A stretch of DNA of 64,000 nucleotides from Candidatus Accumulibacter cognatus (GCA_013414765.1 CP058708.1:491553-555552), one strand, 5' to 3'. Positions 10,161 to 22,488 are shown, counted from the first letter of the stretch. The notes: generated by a model from the sequence alone, not told the origin. Made by a program: numbers and translations.

Positions 10161-10964
10161 TCAGGCAAAGGTCACGTCGATCGCGTGATCCAGGGTGTCG
10201 CGGATATCATGGTCGTCGGTGATCGGTCGCACCAGAGCCATTCGACAGGCGTCACGGGGCGCGACTCCGCCCTTGATCAGGGTTGCCGCGTAGACCAGCA
10301 GACGCGTCGAGATCCCTTCATCGAGACCATGACCTTTGAGCCGTCGGGCGGCGGCGCCGATGCTCACCAGTTGCCCGGCAATGCGGCTATCGATACCGCT
10401 TTCACTGCAGAGGATGGCTGCCTCCAGATCGGCATCAGGGTAGTCGAACTCGAAAGCCGTAAAACGCTGCTTGGTCGACTGCTTGAGGTCTTTCATCAAG
10501 CTCTGATAGCCAGGATTGTACGAGATGACCAGTTGAAAATCGGGATGCGCGTGGATCAGCTCGCCCTTCTTGTCGAGCGGCAGAGTACGCCGGTGGTCAG
10601 TCAAGGGGTGGATCACCACTGTCGTGTCCTGACGCGCCTCGACAATTTCGTCGAGGTAACAGATCGCGCCGATGCGCGCGGCGATGGTCAGCGGCCCGTC
10701 GAGCCAGCGTGTGCCATTGGCTTCGAGCAGGTAACGCCCGACCAGATCGGAAGCAGTCATGTCTTCGTTGCAGGCAACGATGATCAGCGGCTTGTCAAGC
10801 TTCCAGGCCATGTATTCGATGAAGCGGGACTTGCCGCAGCCGGTCGGTCCCTTGACCATCACCGGCAGGCGCGCAGCGTAGGCAGCTTCGTACAGAGCCA
10901 GCTCGTTTCCTTGCGGCTGGTAAAAAGGTTCCTCGATTACCCTGAATTGCTCCTTGTCGGTCAT
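10161..10964 (-). CDS. cbbQ: CbbQ, AAA+ RuBisCO activase ATPase
   Basis: This 267-residue MoxR-type AAA+ protein powers remodelling of inhibited form II RuBisCO together with CbbO. Walker A is GPTGCGKS at about residues 39-46 and Walker B is ICYLDEI at about 101-107. The segment DHRRTLPLDKKGELIHAHP and a sensor-1-type Asn in ISYNPGYQ are as expected for CbbQ/NorQ. The ATG at 10964 is preceded by GAGGGACAGGAA, which decides the start over upstream in-frame codons. It lies 90 bp downstream of cbbM and 5 bp before cbbO, so the three genes form one transcription unit. Confidence 0.93.
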   Translation of the reverse strand: MTDKEQFRVIEEPFYQPQGNELALYEAAYAARLPVMVKGPTGCGKSRFIEYMAWKLDKPLIIVACNEDMTASDLVGRYLLEANGTRWLDGPLTIAARIGAICYLDEIVEARQDTTVVIHPLTDHRRTLPLDKKGELIHAHPDFQLVISYNPGYQSLMKDLKQSTKQRFTAFEFDYPDADLEAAILCSESGIDSRIAGQLVSIGAAARRLKGHGLDEGISTRLLVYAATLIKGGVAPRDACRMALVRPITDDHDIRDTLDHAIDVTFA

Positions 10965-11054
10965 TTCCTGTCCCTCGTGTGCACTCATCCGATCGGTGCC
11001 AGGCAACCCATCAGCCCACCACCGGCTCAGGCCTCCTGGCCACCGATCATCGGC

Positions 11055-12434
11055 TCAGCGATGAACGCCGAGCTTCTCGCGCCAACCCGGATAGAGCCTG
11101 TCGGCGTCACCCGGGAAGGACTCGAAGGCACGTGCGAACTCCTGGTGCTCCCTCGCCCACTCGATCGGATCGGCGCCAGCCTTCCAGCACTCGTAAGCCT
11201 GCCGCAGCGACAGCGCACCGGCCGCCGGGCTGTCGATGTGGCCATAGGAACCGCCTCCGGAGGTGTTGATGACGTTGCCGTGGCCGAGATTCTCGAAGAA
11301 CCCCGGCAAACGCAGTGCATTCATGCCGCCAGAGATGATCGAGGTGGTCGGCTTCATGCCGTACCACTTCTGGTAATAGACCGGACCCTGGCACTCGTCA
11401 CGCTCCAGCATGTAGCAGATGTTCTTGTCCGAGCTCTCGCCTTCCATCTTGCCGAAACCCATGGTACCGACATGAATGCCGGAGGCCCCTTGCAGACGCG
11501 CCATCTTGCCCAGCACGAATGCCGTGTAGCCGCGCTTGGCGGACGGCGAGGTGATCATGCCGTGACCGGCACGGTGATAGTGCAGATATTGGTTGGGGTA
11601 TTGCCGGCGGGCGGTGGTGATCATGCCTGGGCCGCCCACGAAACCGTCGACCAGGAAGGCGACCTTGTCGGCATCGGGGCCGAAGGTTTCCAGGATGAAG
11701 TCGGCGCGATGGAGCATTTCGTAATGATCATCGGCGGTGATATTGGCGGAGAAAATCTTGGCCTGTCCGGTTTCATCCATGGCACGCTTCATGGCGTCAT
11801 AGACCAGGGGGTACACTTTCCTCGCCGGGCAGAACACCTGATTGCCCTGCGGCTCATCATTCTTGATGAAGTCGCCACCCAGCCAGAACTGGTAGGCGGC
11901 CTTGGCGAACGGCTCCGGACGCAGCCCCAACTTGGGCTTGATGATCGTGCCGGCGATGTAGCCGCCGTCCTTGAGCGGGCGTCCGAGAATCCGCCACAGA
12001 TCCGAGATGTCCTTGGCCGGGCCGTCGAAGAGCTGAATGGCGCGCTCAGGGATGAAAATATCATGGATCTTGCCATGTTCGATGTCGCCCATGCCCTGGT
12101 TGTTGCCGATGATCAGCGTCAGAACCGATACCATCATCATCCGACCGTCGGTCATGTTGCGATCGAACAGATCCAGCGGATAGGCAATGCGCATGTCTTC
12201 GGTCGCTTCATCGATGTAATAGACCAATGCATCGACGCCCTTGGTGAACTCATCGGTGGTACTGGTCTCGACATTCGTGCCCGTGGAAGATTCTGCGGCA
12301 AAGTGAGCGGCCGACTCAATATAGCCATAGCCGGCTTTCGGCTTCATTTTGTACGCCACCAAGAGGTGCTTGCCCCCCTTGATCAGCTCTTCTTCCTTCA
12401 AGCTGAGGTCGGCGTAACGATTCGATTGGTCCAT
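11055..12434 (-). CDS. cbbM: Ribulose-1,5-bisphosphate carboxylase/oxygenase, form II
   Basis: This 459-residue form II large subunit fixes CO2 onto ribulose bisphosphate in the Calvin cycle. Key residues fall at the same numbers as in the Rhodospirillum rubrum enzyme: Lys166 in GTIIKPKLG, the carbamylated Lys191 with Asp193 and Glu194 in [11 protein letters not shown], His287 in LHYHRAGHG and loop-6 Lys329 in [10 protein letters not shown]. All catalytic residues are present, so it should be active. GGAGA precedes the ATG. It is first in the cbbM-cbbQ-cbbO unit; no cbbR regulator gene is found in the window. A transketolase relic lies upstream in the opposite direction. Confidence 0.97.
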   Translation of the reverse strand: MDQSNRYADLSLKEEELIKGGKHLLVAYKMKPKAGYGYIESAAHFAAESSTGTNVETSTTDEFTKGVDALVYYIDEATEDMRIAYPLDLFDRNMTDGRMMMVSVLTLIIGNNQGMGDIEHGKIHDIFIPERAIQLFDGPAKDISDLWRILGRPLKDGGYIAGTIIKPKLGLRPEPFAKAAYQFWLGGDFIKNDEPQGNQVFCPARKVYPLVYDAMKRAMDETGQAKIFSANITADDHYEMLHRADFILETFGPDADKVAFLVDGFVGGPGMITTARRQYPNQYLHYHRAGHGMITSPSAKRGYTAFVLGKMARLQGASGIHVGTMGFGKMEGESSDKNICYMLERDECQGPVYYQKWYGMKPTTSIISGGMNALRLPGFFENLGHGNVINTSGGGSYGHIDSPAAGALSLRQAYECWKAGADPIEWAREHQEFARAFESFPGDADRLYPGWREKLGVHR

Positions 12435-12479
12435 GCTTGTCTCCGTGTCGATGGGGGTAGATGCCGTGTTGGATCATGT

Positions 12480-12560
12480 GCGACAAGTGTAGGCGGCCAT
12501 ATTGATTATTAAAAGTTAAACTTTTTTCTGATTATAGTTAGTTTTTACTTTCTTATTGAA
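12480..12560 (-). promoter_or_regulatory. AT-rich promoter/operator region upstream of cbbM
   Basis: This AT-rich island stands out from the GC-rich surroundings. On the minus strand a TATAAT hexamer (plus-strand 12531-12536) could be a -10 box, and a 15-bp palindrome with 7-bp arms, AAAAGTT-A-AACTTTT, lies at 12511-12525. Known CbbR (LysR-type) sites are interrupted dyads at such positions, but this element does not clearly match one. No gene is visible between here and 12694. Confidence 0.45.
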
Positions 12561-12694
12561 CACTCGCCGGAGAACTGAAGCTGTCCCTGCCCGATACCCG
12601 CCCATGCTTCGTAACGGACAGTGGCAAAGCCTTCCATTTTGGCGGATAATTTGTCCATGCGACTGAACTCCCCGCCCCGAACCAGCGAAATATC

Positions 12695-14055
<1,361 letters not shown>

Positions 14056-14064
14056 CCGACCATC

Positions 14065-14086
14065 AGGGGCGCTTTCGGGCGCCCCT
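14065..14086 (+). terminator. Hairpin between gap and pyk
   Basis: An 8-bp perfect stem (AGGGGCGC / GCGCCCCT) with a 6-nt loop begins 9 bp after the gap stop. It is followed by CTCTCG rather than a T-run, and the pyk ribosome-binding site comes directly afterwards. It may be a leaky terminator or an mRNA-processing or stabilising structure within a gap-pyk transcript. Confidence 0.5.
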
Positions 14087-14102
14087 CTCGCAAGGAAACT
14101 CC

Positions 14103-15545
14103 ATGTTGTCACGCGATACCAAGATTGTTGCCACTCTCGGTCCGGCTTCATCTGATGACAAAGTACTCGAGCGTATGATCCTCGCTGGCGTCGATGTCGT
14201 GCGCCTGAACTTCTCGCATGGCAAACCGGAAGACCATGTTGCCCGTGCCAAAATGGTGCGTGAGGTGGCCACCCGCGTCGGGCGCCCGGTCGGGATTCTC
14301 GCTGACCTTCAGGGACCCAAGATCCGCGTCGGAAAATTCGCTGACGGCAAGGTCAAACTTGAGAACGGCGAACGCTTCATCCTCGACGCCCAATGCGAAC
14401 TGGGCAATGCCGAGCGTGTTGGCCTCGACTACAAGGCGCTGACCCGTGACGTTTCAGCCGGTAGCGTTCTGTTGCTCGACGATGGCCGCATCGTCCTCGA
14501 CGTCAAGCGTGTCGTCGGTTCGGAGATCTTCACTGTCGTTCGCCACGGTGGCGAGCTATCCGACAATAAGGGAATCAACCGCCAGGGAGGTGGCCTCTCG
14601 GCGCCTGCACTGACCGCCAAGGACATGGAAGACATCCGCACCGCGGCAAGCATCGAAGTCGATTTCCTGGCCGTCTCCTTTCCCAAGAGTGCGGCCGACA
14701 TGTACATGGCAAAACAACTGATCCACGCAGCGGGTGGGCAGGCACAGACCATCGCCAAGATCGAACGGGTCGAGGCCGTTGCCGCTCTCGAAGAGATCAT
14801 CGCCGCTTCTGATGGCATCATGGTCGCGCGCGGGGACCTCGCTGTCGAAGTCGGAGATGCCGCCGTTCCGGCACTGCAGAAGCGCATGATTCGCCTGGCA
14901 CGCGAGAAGAACAAGCTGGCGATCACGGCAACGCAGATGATGGAGTCGATGATTTCCTCGCCGGCACCAACGCGTGCCGAGGTCTCCGACGTCGCCAACG
15001 CGGTGCTCGACGGGACCGACGCGGTCATGCTTTCGGCCGAAACCGCATCCGGCAAGTATCCGGTCGAAACCGTCGAGGCGATGGCCCGCATCTGCCTGGA
15101 AGCCGAAAAGTCTGCCGCCGTGACGCTCGACCACGAATTCCTCAATCAGGTCTTCACGCGCATCGATCAGACGATTTCCCTGGCTGCCCTCTGGACGGCG
15201 CACCACCTCAAGGTCAAGGCCATCGCCGCACTCACCGAAACGGGCGCGACGGCCCTGTGGATGAGCCGCCTGAACTGCGGGGTTCCGATTTATGCACTGA
15301 CCCCGCAAGCCGATGCAGTTACCAGGATGAGCCTCTACCGGTCGGTATTTCCCTTGTTCATGAAACAACGGCCAGCAACTCGCGATGAACTGCTCTACGA
15401 CGCCGAGCAGTTGCTGATGAATGAGGGAATCGTGGAAAATGGAGACTTGATCGTTCTCAGCGCCGGCGATCCGATGGGGACCAGCGGCGGTACCAATACG
15501 CTCAAGATCGTCCGTGTCGGCGATCCACAGCCGTACATGATCTGA
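14103..15545 (+). CDS. pyk: Pyruvate kinase
   Basis: At 480 residues this is a type-II-like bacterial pyruvate kinase, transferring phosphate from phosphoenolpyruvate to ADP in the last step of glycolysis. Evident motifs are [12 protein letters not shown] at the start, [18 protein letters not shown], the catalytic lysine region [23 protein letters not shown] and [11 protein letters not shown], which includes the K+/Mg2+ site. The C-terminal allosteric domain is complete. The ATG 14103 follows AAGGAAACTCC; the open frame runs further upstream but overlaps gap. Confidence 0.95.
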   Translation: MLSRDTKIVATLGPASSDDKVLERMILAGVDVVRLNFSHGKPEDHVARAKMVREVATRVGRPVGILADLQGPKIRVGKFADGKVKLENGERFILDAQCELGNAERVGLDYKALTRDVSAGSVLLLDDGRIVLDVKRVVGSEIFTVVRHGGELSDNKGINRQGGGLSAPALTAKDMEDIRTAASIEVDFLAVSFPKSAADMYMAKQLIHAAGGQAQTIAKIERVEAVAALEEIIAASDGIMVARGDLAVEVGDAAVPALQKRMIRLAREKNKLAITATQMMESMISSPAPTRAEVSDVANAVLDGTDAVMLSAETASGKYPVETVEAMARICLEAEKSAAVTLDHEFLNQVFTRIDQTISLAALWTAHHLKVKAIAALTETGATALWMSRLNCGVPIYALTPQADAVTRMSLYRSVFPLFMKQRPATRDELLYDAEQLLMNEGIVENGDLIVLSAGDPMGTSGGTNTLKIVRVGDPQPYMI

Positions 15546-15660
15546 CCCCCCCAGGACCGACTCGGGGTGTCCCGCCGGCAGGCGGTCGCTTGGCGATCGA
15601 GAGTTCTTGGGGGATCGGCGGATGCTGCCCGCCATCGACTCGCCGACTCATTTCCTTGTC

Positions 15661-16626
15661 ATGGCACTCAATCAATGGATCAACAACGTGACCGAAGCCC
15701 TCTTTGAATCGACGATCACCAGTCTGCCGCTGCTCGGCCGCGGCAAGGTGCGCGACATTTATGCCATCGATACCGAGAAGCTGCTGATCGTGACCAGCGA
15801 TCGCCTTTCGGCCTTTGACGTCATCCTGCCGGACCCGGTGCCCGACAAGGGCAAGGTGCTGACGCGGCTGGCCGGCTTCTGGTTCGCCAGACTCGCCGGC
15901 ATCATCCCCAACCAACTGACCGGCATTGACCCCGAAACGGTCGTAGCCGCCAGCGAGCGAGAGCAGGTCCGGGGCCGTTCGCTGGTCGTGAAGCGCCTGC
16001 AACCACTGCCGATCGAAGCGGTGGTGCGCGGCTATCTGATCGGCTCGGGATGGCAGGATTACCAGGCCAGCGGCTCTGTTTGCGGCATCCGGCTACCGGC
16101 CGGTCTGCGGCTCGCGAGCCGGCTGCCGCAACCGATCTTCACTCCTGCGACCAAAGCAGCCATCGGCAATCACGACGAAAACGTTTCGTTCGAGCGCGCC
16201 CAGTCCGACTGTGCGCTGGCGCTCGCAGCGCTGCTGGCGGCAACCGGCCAGAGCGCTGAAGCAATCGTCACGCAGGCGCGCGACGCGGCCATTGCGCTGT
16301 ACCTCAACGCTGCCGAATATGCGGCGGCACGCGGGATCATCATTGCCGATACCAAATTCGAGTTTGGCATCGATGCTGCCGGTACGCTGCATCTGATCGA
16401 TGAAGCACTGACCCCCGACTCGTCACGCTTCTGGCCGGCCGACACCTACCACGACGGCAGCAATCCGCCGTCCTACGACAAGCAGTATGTCCGCGACTAT
16501 CTTGAGACCCTGGCCTGGAACAAGCAGGCGCCGGGGCCCCGCCTGCCGCCAGCGGTGCTCGCCGCCACCCGCGCCAGATACGTCGAGGCCTGCGAGCGCT
16601 TGACCGGCGAAGCGTTTGTCGATTGA
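15661..16626 (+). CDS. purC: SAICAR synthetase
   Basis: The enzyme ligates aspartate to CAIR in purine synthesis. The core begins [20 protein letters not shown] and includes [23 protein letters not shown] and DTKFEFGID. The length, 321 residues from ATG 15661, fits the long betaproteobacterial form rather than the 237-residue E. coli form. No strong ribosome-binding site decides the start: GTG 15688 (giving MTEALFES...) matches the usual N-terminus of relatives better, while ATG 15661 adds 9 residues. Function is secure, the start is not. Confidence 0.93.
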   Translation: MALNQWINNVTEALFESTITSLPLLGRGKVRDIYAIDTEKLLIVTSDRLSAFDVILPDPVPDKGKVLTRLAGFWFARLAGIIPNQLTGIDPETVVAASEREQVRGRSLVVKRLQPLPIEAVVRGYLIGSGWQDYQASGSVCGIRLPAGLRLASRLPQPIFTPATKAAIGNHDENVSFERAQSDCALALAALLAATGQSAEAIVTQARDAAIALYLNAAEYAAARGIIIADTKFEFGIDAAGTLHLIDEALTPDSSRFWPADTYHDGSNPPSYDKQYVRDYLETLAWNKQAPGPRLPPAVLAATRARYVEACERLTGEAFVD

Positions 16627-16688
16627 CCGAAGCCTGGAGACCCGCAGCACGACACATTCGTCTACGCTCACCTCAACAAGGAGAACGC

Positions 16689-17465
16689 ATGCCCCTGGAG
16701 CCCAGCCCCCCTGACTGCAGCTACATCCAGCCGCAAGTCCGCAGCGTCTCCGTCGGCCGACCATTCGCCTGGCTGGGGGCGGCCTGGGCCGACCTCTGCG
16801 CCAACCCGATCGCCAGCCTTGCCTATGGTCTGTTGTTTGCGATTGCTGGCGACGTGATCACGATTTTTGCGTGGCGCAAAGGGCAACTGTTCATCATCGC
16901 GACTTCCGGCTTCTTTCTGGTCGGCCCTTTTCTCGCCGGTGGGTTGTACGAAATCAGTCGCCGCCGCGCGGCGGGCCAGACTTCGACTTTCTTCAGTTCG
17001 TTCGCCGGTGGCCGGCGCAACGCGCCCGAACTCGCCATGATGGGCCTGCTGCTGGCGATGATCGGGCTGACCTGGGAACGCATCACGACCTGGCTGTTCG
17101 CTTTGCTGGCGCCGACGATTACCCCGGATCTGCTCGAGCTGCTGGCAGAGATCCATCTGTCGCCCGACCATCGCGATCTGCTGTTGATCTGGATCATGAT
17201 CGGCGGAGCGCTGGCCTTGTTCGTCTTTTCCATCACGGTCGTCTCGGTACCGATGCTGCTCGATCGCCAGATACCCTGCGGCATCGCCATCCGAACCAGT
17301 CTGCGCACCGTCAATGCCAATCTGCGGCTGATGATCTTCTGGGGTGCGATTGTGGTCATCCTGACCGGGATCGGTTTTCTCACCCTGTTTTTCGCACTGA
17401 TCGTTTTCATGCCGCTGCTCGGCCATGCTTCATGGCATGCGTATCGCGACCTTGTAAAATATTAG
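16689..17465 (+). CDS. DUF2189 family integral membrane protein
   Basis: A 258-residue inner-membrane protein with about six hydrophobic segments, for example SLAYGLLFAIAGDVITIFAW, IIATSGFFLVGPFLAGGLYE and LMIFWGAIVVILTGIGFLT. The opening VRSVSVGRPFAWLGAAWADL and the GPFLAGGLYEISRR segment are characteristic of DUF2189 proteins, which have no assigned function. AAGGAG lies 6 bp before the ATG at 16689. It is co-directional with purC and prlC, with a 54-bp gap before prlC. Confidence 0.75.
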   Translation: MPLEPSPPDCSYIQPQVRSVSVGRPFAWLGAAWADLCANPIASLAYGLLFAIAGDVITIFAWRKGQLFIIATSGFFLVGPFLAGGLYEISRRRAAGQTSTFFSSFAGGRRNAPELAMMGLLLAMIGLTWERITTWLFALLAPTITPDLLELLAEIHLSPDHRDLLLIWIMIGGALALFVFSITVVSVPMLLDRQIPCGIAIRTSLRTVNANLRLMIFWGAIVVILTGIGFLTLFFALIVFMPLLGHASWHAYRDLVKY

Positions 17466-17519
17466 CCATGCCAAGCGCCGTAAACCGCCTTCCCTCCCTA
17501 TCGAACCACGGAATCCCGG

Positions 17520-19661
17520 ATGCCTGACCATACCCTGCACGACAACCCGCTGCTCGACTTCTCCGGCCTGCCCCGCTTCGATGTGCTGAAGCCGGCCGAT
17601 GTGCTACCCGCGATCAGTACGCTGCTCGGTCGCTGCCGGGCGCTGATCGAGCGACAGACCGCCGACGACCTGGCCGCTACCTGGACCGATTTCGCCGCAC
17701 CGCTCTTCGACGGTTTCGAACAACTGTCACGGGCTTGGGGAACGGTCGGGCATGTCCACTCGGTCAATGACATCCCCGCCTGGCGTGATGCCTACAACGG
17801 CATGCTGCCCGAGGTTGCCCGTTTTTATGCCGAAGTCGGGCAGAACCTCCAGCTCTTCGACAAGTACAAGGCGATCGCCGCCAGTAATGGATACGCACGC
17901 CTGTCGGTGGCGCAGCAGCGAATCGTGGACCACGAAATTCGCGATTTTCGTCTCAGCGGTGCAGAGCTGGCGGCAAAGGACAAGCCTCGCTTCCAGGCGA
18001 TTGCCGAGGAACTCGCACAGCTCTCGGCAAAGTTTTCCGAGAATCTTCTCGACGCCACCAACGCTTTTGCCGAAATGCTGAGCGACGAGAGCGAACTGGC
18101 CGGACTGCCTGACGATGCTCGACAAGCCGCCCGCGAAGCCGCTGAACGAGATGGCAAGAGCGGCTGGAAGTTCACCCTGCACATGCCCTCCTATCTGCCG
18201 GTAATGCAATACGCCGACAGCCGCCGCCTGCGTGCCGTAATGTATCGCGCCTATGCCACGCGCGCAGCCGAATTTGGTGCCGCCGAACTCGACAACACGC
18301 CGCTGATTCGACGCATCCTCGAACTCCGCCGCGAGCAGGCGCAACTGCTCGGCTACCAGAACTTCGCCGAGGTTTCGCTGGTGCCGAAAATGGCTGCGTC
18401 GGTGCCCCAGGTGCTCGGCTTCCTGCGCGATCTGGCGGTCAAGGCCAGGCCTTTTGCCGAACAGGACATCGCCGACCTGCGCGCCTTTGCCCGCAGCGAA
18501 CTCGGTCTCGATCACATCGAAGCCTGGGACATCGCCTACGTTTCCGAGAAGCTGCTGCAAGCGCGTTATGCTTTCTCGGAACACGAGGTGAAGCAGTATT
18601 TTACCGAGGACAAGGTCCTCTCCGGCCTGATTACGGTCATCGAAACGCTGTTCGGCGTTCGCATCCAGCCCGATCAAGCGCCGCTATGGCACCCGGACGT
18701 GCGCTTCTACCGGATCGAAACGCCTGCAGGTGAACTGATCGGTCAGTTCTACCTCGACCTCTACGCGCGCGAAACCAAACGCGGTGGCGCCTGGATGGAC
18801 GAGGCAATCAGCCGCCGCAAGCGGCCAGAGGTGTCGCCAACACTGACCCGTGACGACATCCAGAAGCCCGTCGCTTACCTCAACTGCAATTTTTCCCGAC
18901 CAGTTTGCGACCAGGATGGCAAGCTGCGTCCGGCAACCTTCACCCATGACGATGTCACTACCCTCTTCCACGAGACCGGTCATGGCCTGCATCATTTATT
19001 GACGCGCGTGGACGAGATCGGTGTCGCCGGCATCCATGGCGTCGAATGGGATGCGGTCGAATTGCCATCGCAGTTCATGGAGAACTATTGCTGGGAATGG
19101 AGCGTTCTGCAGAAAATGAGCGCTCATATCGACACCGGCGAGCCCTTGCCGCGCGCCCTGTTCGACAAGATGCTCGCGGCAAAAAACTTCCAGAGTGGCT
19201 TGCAGACCCTGCGGCAGGTCGAATTCTCGCTGTTCGACCTGTTGCTGCACAGCGACTTCGACCCGGCGGCTGGTCGCAGCGTGCTCGAACTGCTGGACGA
19301 GGTGCGCCGCGAAGTAGCGGTCTTCATCCCACCCGAATGGCATCGTTTCCCGAACAGTTTCGCGCACATCTTTGCCGGCGGTTATGGTGCCGGCTACTAC
19401 AGCTACAAGTGGGCGGAAGTGCTTTCCGCCGATTGCTACGGGGCTTTTGAAGAGACCGGCAACCCCTTTGACCAGGCCACTGGACAGCGTTTCCTCAACG
19501 AAATCCTGTCGACCGGCGGCAGCCGCTCGGCAATCGACAATTTCCGCGCTTTCCGCGGCCGCGAACCACAGGTCGACGCCCTGCTACGACACCGTGGCAT
19601 GAGCGCGGCGCAAAACCTCGAGGACCTGGAACATGCTCACCACCACCGCCCGGCGCCTTAG
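17520..19661 (+). CDS. prlC: Oligopeptidase A (M3 family metallopeptidase)
   Basis: This 713-residue cytosolic zinc peptidase degrades short peptides, including cleaved signal peptides. The HExxH zinc site is in LFHETGHGLHHLL at about residue 485, and the downstream zinc-ligand region is GIHGVEWDAVELPSQFMENY. The length and the pattern FAHIFAGGYGAGYYSYKWAE near the end agree with PrlC. The 3' end overlaps the next gene by 29 bp in another frame, so the two are probably co-translated. Confidence 0.93.
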   Translation: MPDHTLHDNPLLDFSGLPRFDVLKPADVLPAISTLLGRCRALIERQTADDLAATWTDFAAPLFDGFEQLSRAWGTVGHVHSVNDIPAWRDAYNGMLPEVARFYAEVGQNLQLFDKYKAIAASNGYARLSVAQQRIVDHEIRDFRLSGAELAAKDKPRFQAIAEELAQLSAKFSENLLDATNAFAEMLSDESELAGLPDDARQAAREAAERDGKSGWKFTLHMPSYLPVMQYADSRRLRAVMYRAYATRAAEFGAAELDNTPLIRRILELRREQAQLLGYQNFAEVSLVPKMAASVPQVLGFLRDLAVKARPFAEQDIADLRAFARSELGLDHIEAWDIAYVSEKLLQARYAFSEHEVKQYFTEDKVLSGLITVIETLFGVRIQPDQAPLWHPDVRFYRIETPAGELIGQFYLDLYARETKRGGAWMDEAISRRKRPEVSPTLTRDDIQKPVAYLNCNFSRPVCDQDGKLRPATFTHDDVTTLFHETGHGLHHLLTRVDEIGVAGIHGVEWDAVELPSQFMENYCWEWSVLQKMSAHIDTGEPLPRALFDKMLAAKNFQSGLQTLRQVEFSLFDLLLHSDFDPAAGRSVLELLDEVRREVAVFIPPEWHRFPNSFAHIFAGGYGAGYYSYKWAEVLSADCYGAFEETGNPFDQATGQRFLNEILSTGGSRSAIDNFRAFRGREPQVDALLRHRGMSAAQNLEDLEHAHHHRPAP

Positions 19662-20154
19662 CCGCGCCACCGCCATCGTGCTGCTGATCATCGGCACGGC
19701 CAGTGCCGAGACCACTTATCGCTGGGTCGATCCGAAAAGCGGCGGCACCATCATCTCTGACCTGCCACCGCCACCAGGAGCCCGTCAGGTCATGAAATAT
19801 TCAAGCACGACCGGAGTGGATGAACAGCAGCTGCCCTATGCGGTTCGCCAGGCCAGCGAGAAGTTCCCGGTCGTCCTGTATACCAGCACCGGTTGCGTCA
19901 CCTGCAAGCAAGCACGCAGTCTGCTCAATGGCCGCGGCGTTCCATTCACTGAAAAGATGCTCGCCAGCGAAGAAGAAATCGCCGAACTCGGCCGTCAACT
20001 CGGCGGAGAATCCCTGTTACCCAGCATCAGCGTCGGCCGGCAAAGCGCGCGCGGGTTTGCCCCGGCGACCTGGAACGAGCTGCTCGACGCCGCCGGCTAT
20101 CCGGCCAACACTCCCCAGCGCGTCAAGCCCTCCAAAGGTGCCGCGGCGGAATGA
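19633..20154 (+). CDS. Periplasmic DUF4124-glutaredoxin fusion protein
   Basis: A 173-residue exported protein. Residues 1-25 are a signal peptide (VLLIIGTASAET). A DUF4124-like segment follows (TYRWVDPKSGGTIISDLPPP), and from about residue 75 a glutaredoxin/thioredoxin-fold domain with the motif VLYTSTGCVTCKQARSLL. The CxxC active site (CVTC) indicates thiol-disulfide chemistry in the periplasm; substrates are unknown. The start lies inside the end of prlC (29-bp overlap). A strong hairpin terminator follows. Confidence 0.8.
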   Translation: MLTTTARRLSRATAIVLLIIGTASAETTYRWVDPKSGGTIISDLPPPPGARQVMKYSSTTGVDEQQLPYAVRQASEKFPVVLYTSTGCVTCKQARSLLNGRGVPFTEKMLASEEEIAELGRQLGGESLLPSISVGRQSARGFAPATWNELLDAAGYPANTPQRVKPSKGAAAE

Positions 20155-20195
20155 AGCGAAGCACAATCCTCTCAATCCTCTTGCTCGACTGATAG

Positions 20196-20227
20196 AAACG
20201 GCCCGGGAGATGACTCCCGGGCCGTTT
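20196..20227. terminator. Bidirectional-type terminator between the glutaredoxin gene and actP
   Basis: A perfect 14-bp inverted repeat (AAACGGCCCGGGAG / CTCCCGGGCCGTTT) with a 4-nt loop lies between convergent genes ending at 20154 and 20281. The flanking A and T tracts are short, so it may serve both directions. Confidence 0.75.
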
Positions 20228-20280
20228 GCCGATCTGGCCAGCCGATTCGACTTGCTACGACTCAGCCGAAGAAGAAGTGC

Positions 20281-22008
20281 TTAGTGACCTGACGCCGAGG
20301 AAGCGCCAAATCCGGTTTCCGAACGAACCTTCTGCGCCGGATACAGCGAACGCTCAAGCTGAGCCTGCTTGCTGTTGTCCAGCTTGGAAACCACATAGAT
20401 CACCACGAACGCCGCGGTCATCGAGAAGATGGCCGGTGAAGAGTACGGGAACCATGCGCTGCCTTTGGGATTCTTCAGTACGGCTTCCCACACCGATGCC
20501 GACATGATGGTCAGAACAACCGAACTGACCAGGCCGACGATGCCACCGGCCACGGCCCCCTTGGTCGTGCAGTCCTTCCAGAGCACCGACATGAAGAGGA
20601 TCGGGAAATTCGCCGAACAGGCGATCACGAAGGCCAGCATCACCATATAGGCGACGTTTTCTTTCTCGAACGCGATCCCGAGACCCACCGCAACGATGCC
20701 GAGACAGATCGTGGTGATCTTGGAAACCCGCAGTTCGTTCGCCGAATCGGCCTTGCCCTTCTTGAACACCGTCGCATAAAGGTCATGCGACACCGCCGAA
20801 GCACCCGACAGCGTCAAGCCGGAAACCACCGCCAGGATGGTCGCGAAAGCCACTGCCGAGATGAAGCCGAGGAAGACGTTGCCACCGACGGCGTTCGACA
20901 GGTGGATGGCCGCCATGTTGCCGCCGCCCCGCAGTCCATCCCAGACCAGCTTGCCATCCGGTCCGACGGCTTGCACCCCATCGACCATCTTCGGCACGTA
21001 GTAGGCTACCGGGTCCTGCGTCAGCATGACGATGGCGCCAAAGCCGATGATGAAGGTCAGGATGTAGAAGTAGCCGATCCAGGTGGTTGCCCAACCGACC
21101 GACTTGCGTGCTTCCTTGGCACTCGGAACGGTGAAGAAACGCATCAGGATGTGCGGCAAGCCTGCCGTCCCGAACATCAACGCCATGCCGACCGAAATCG
21201 CGGAGATCGGGTCCTTGATCAGCACCCCCGGAGACATGATCGCGTCGTGCTTGGCGTGTATTTCGACGGCCTTGGCAAACAGTGCCTCGGGGTTGAAATT
21301 GAACTGCCAGAGCACGGCCAGCGCCATGAAGGTGGCACCGGAGAGCAGCAGGATCGCCTTGATGATCTGCACCCAGGTGGTGGCCGTCATGCCGCCGAAG
21401 AGCACATAACACATCATCAGAACACCGACGATCATCACCGCGTAGATGTACTCGAGACCGAACAGCACCTTGATCAACTGACCGGCGCCGACCATCTGGG
21501 CAATCATGTAGAAGGCCACGACAACCAGCGTTCCGCAGGCGGCAAAGGTCCGCGTCGGTGTTTGCGCGAAGCGATAGGAGGCGACATCGGCAAAGGTGAA
21601 CTTGCCCAGATTGCGCAGCCGCTCGGCCATCAGGAAGGTGATCACCGGCCAGCCGACCAGCCAGCCGATCGAGAAGATCAGCCCGTCAAAGCCGTTGGCG
21701 AAGACCAGACCGGAGATGCCGAGGAACGACGCCGCGGACATGTAGTCACCGGCGATCGCCAGACCGTTCTGAAAGCCGGTAATGCCGCCGCCGGCCGTAT
21801 AGAAGTCGGCCGCTGTCTTGGTTTTCATTGCGGCCCAGCGGGTGATCCCCAGTGTCACCAGGACGAAGGCGACGAACATGGCAATCGCCACCCAGTTGGT
21901 GGCCTGCTTCGTGGTATTGCCGAGGTCGGCACCCGCCGCGAGAACGCCGCCGGTGGCGAGCAGGCCCAAGGTTAGGCCGAAAATGTTGCGTATGGATTGG
22001 CTGCTCAT
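20281..22008 (-). CDS. actP: Cation/acetate symporter (SSS family)
   Basis: A 575-residue sodium:solute symporter with an N-terminal hydrophobic leader and about 13 membrane spans. Features include [40 protein letters not shown] and [20 protein letters not shown], which match ActP-type acetate permeases. It imports acetate and related short carboxylates with a cation. Its start overlaps the stop of the DUF485 gene by 4 bp (ATGA), the standard yjcH-actP arrangement. No acs gene is adjacent here. Confidence 0.92.
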   Translation of the reverse strand: MSSQSIRNIFGLTLGLLATGGVLAAGADLGNTTKQATNWVAIAMFVAFVLVTLGITRWAAMKTKTAADFYTAGGGITGFQNGLAIAGDYMSAASFLGISGLVFANGFDGLIFSIGWLVGWPVITFLMAERLRNLGKFTFADVASYRFAQTPTRTFAACGTLVVVAFYMIAQMVGAGQLIKVLFGLEYIYAVMIVGVLMMCYVLFGGMTATTWVQIIKAILLLSGATFMALAVLWQFNFNPEALFAKAVEIHAKHDAIMSPGVLIKDPISAISVGMALMFGTAGLPHILMRFFTVPSAKEARKSVGWATTWIGYFYILTFIIGFGAIVMLTQDPVAYYVPKMVDGVQAVGPDGKLVWDGLRGGGNMAAIHLSNAVGGNVFLGFISAVAFATILAVVSGLTLSGASAVSHDLYATVFKKGKADSANELRVSKITTICLGIVAVGLGIAFEKENVAYMVMLAFVIACSANFPILFMSVLWKDCTTKGAVAGGIVGLVSSVVLTIMSASVWEAVLKNPKGSAWFPYSSPAIFSMTAAFVVIYVVSKLDNSKQAQLERSLYPAQKVRSETGFGASSASGH

Positions 22009-22319
22009 CTCTTGTTGGCCTCCCTGAGGATCTCGGCATTCATGTCGTCAAATTCAGTGTTGGCACGGCGAACATAGATGTTGGTCAAGATGATCGTGAA
22101 GATGATCACGCCTACCCCCAGCGGAATTCCGATCGACGTGACCATCCCGGCACCCAGCTTGCCAGCCAGCCATTCCTTGTTGAAAGCAATCAACAGGATG
22201 TAGCCGTAGTAGGCAATGATCATCAAAACCGACAGGATATAGCCGAATGAATTGCGCTTATGTACCAGATCGTGATACTTCGGATTGGCTTCAATCCGTG
22301 CAACGACGTCTTCGCTCAC
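22005..22319 (-). CDS. yjcH: DUF485 small membrane protein (YjcH-like), partner of ActP
   Basis: A 104-residue protein with two membrane spans ([20 protein letters not shown] and [20 protein letters not shown]), matching DUF485. It starts at GTG 22319 after a strong GAGGAGGAGA ribosome-binding site. Its stop overlaps the actP start. In other bacteria it is co-transcribed with actP; its exact role is not settled. The 169-bp region upstream is shared with the divergent acyl-CoA ligase and should hold both promoters. Confidence 0.88.
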   Translation of the reverse strand: MSEDVVARIEANPKYHDLVHKRNSFGYILSVLMIIAYYGYILLIAFNKEWLAGKLGAGMVTSIGIPLGVGVIIFTIILTNIYVRRANTEFDDMNAEILREANKR

Positions 22320-22488
22320 TATTGTCTCCTCCTCAAAAAGTTCCCACTATCGAGTCACTTACCATGACTTCCAGCACATCATAATGGTCAATACTTACTT
22401 CCTGCTTACGCCAGCAAAGGAACCCCGAAACCACGAGAGCTTGTTAAAATCCGTCCCCATCCACCTGACCCGGCCCTCCTGAATAAGA

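Noticed and set aside
10131-12512. 793-codon plus-strand open frame across cbbQ and cbbM
   Set aside because: Entirely antisense to two well-conserved genes, with no recognisable domain.
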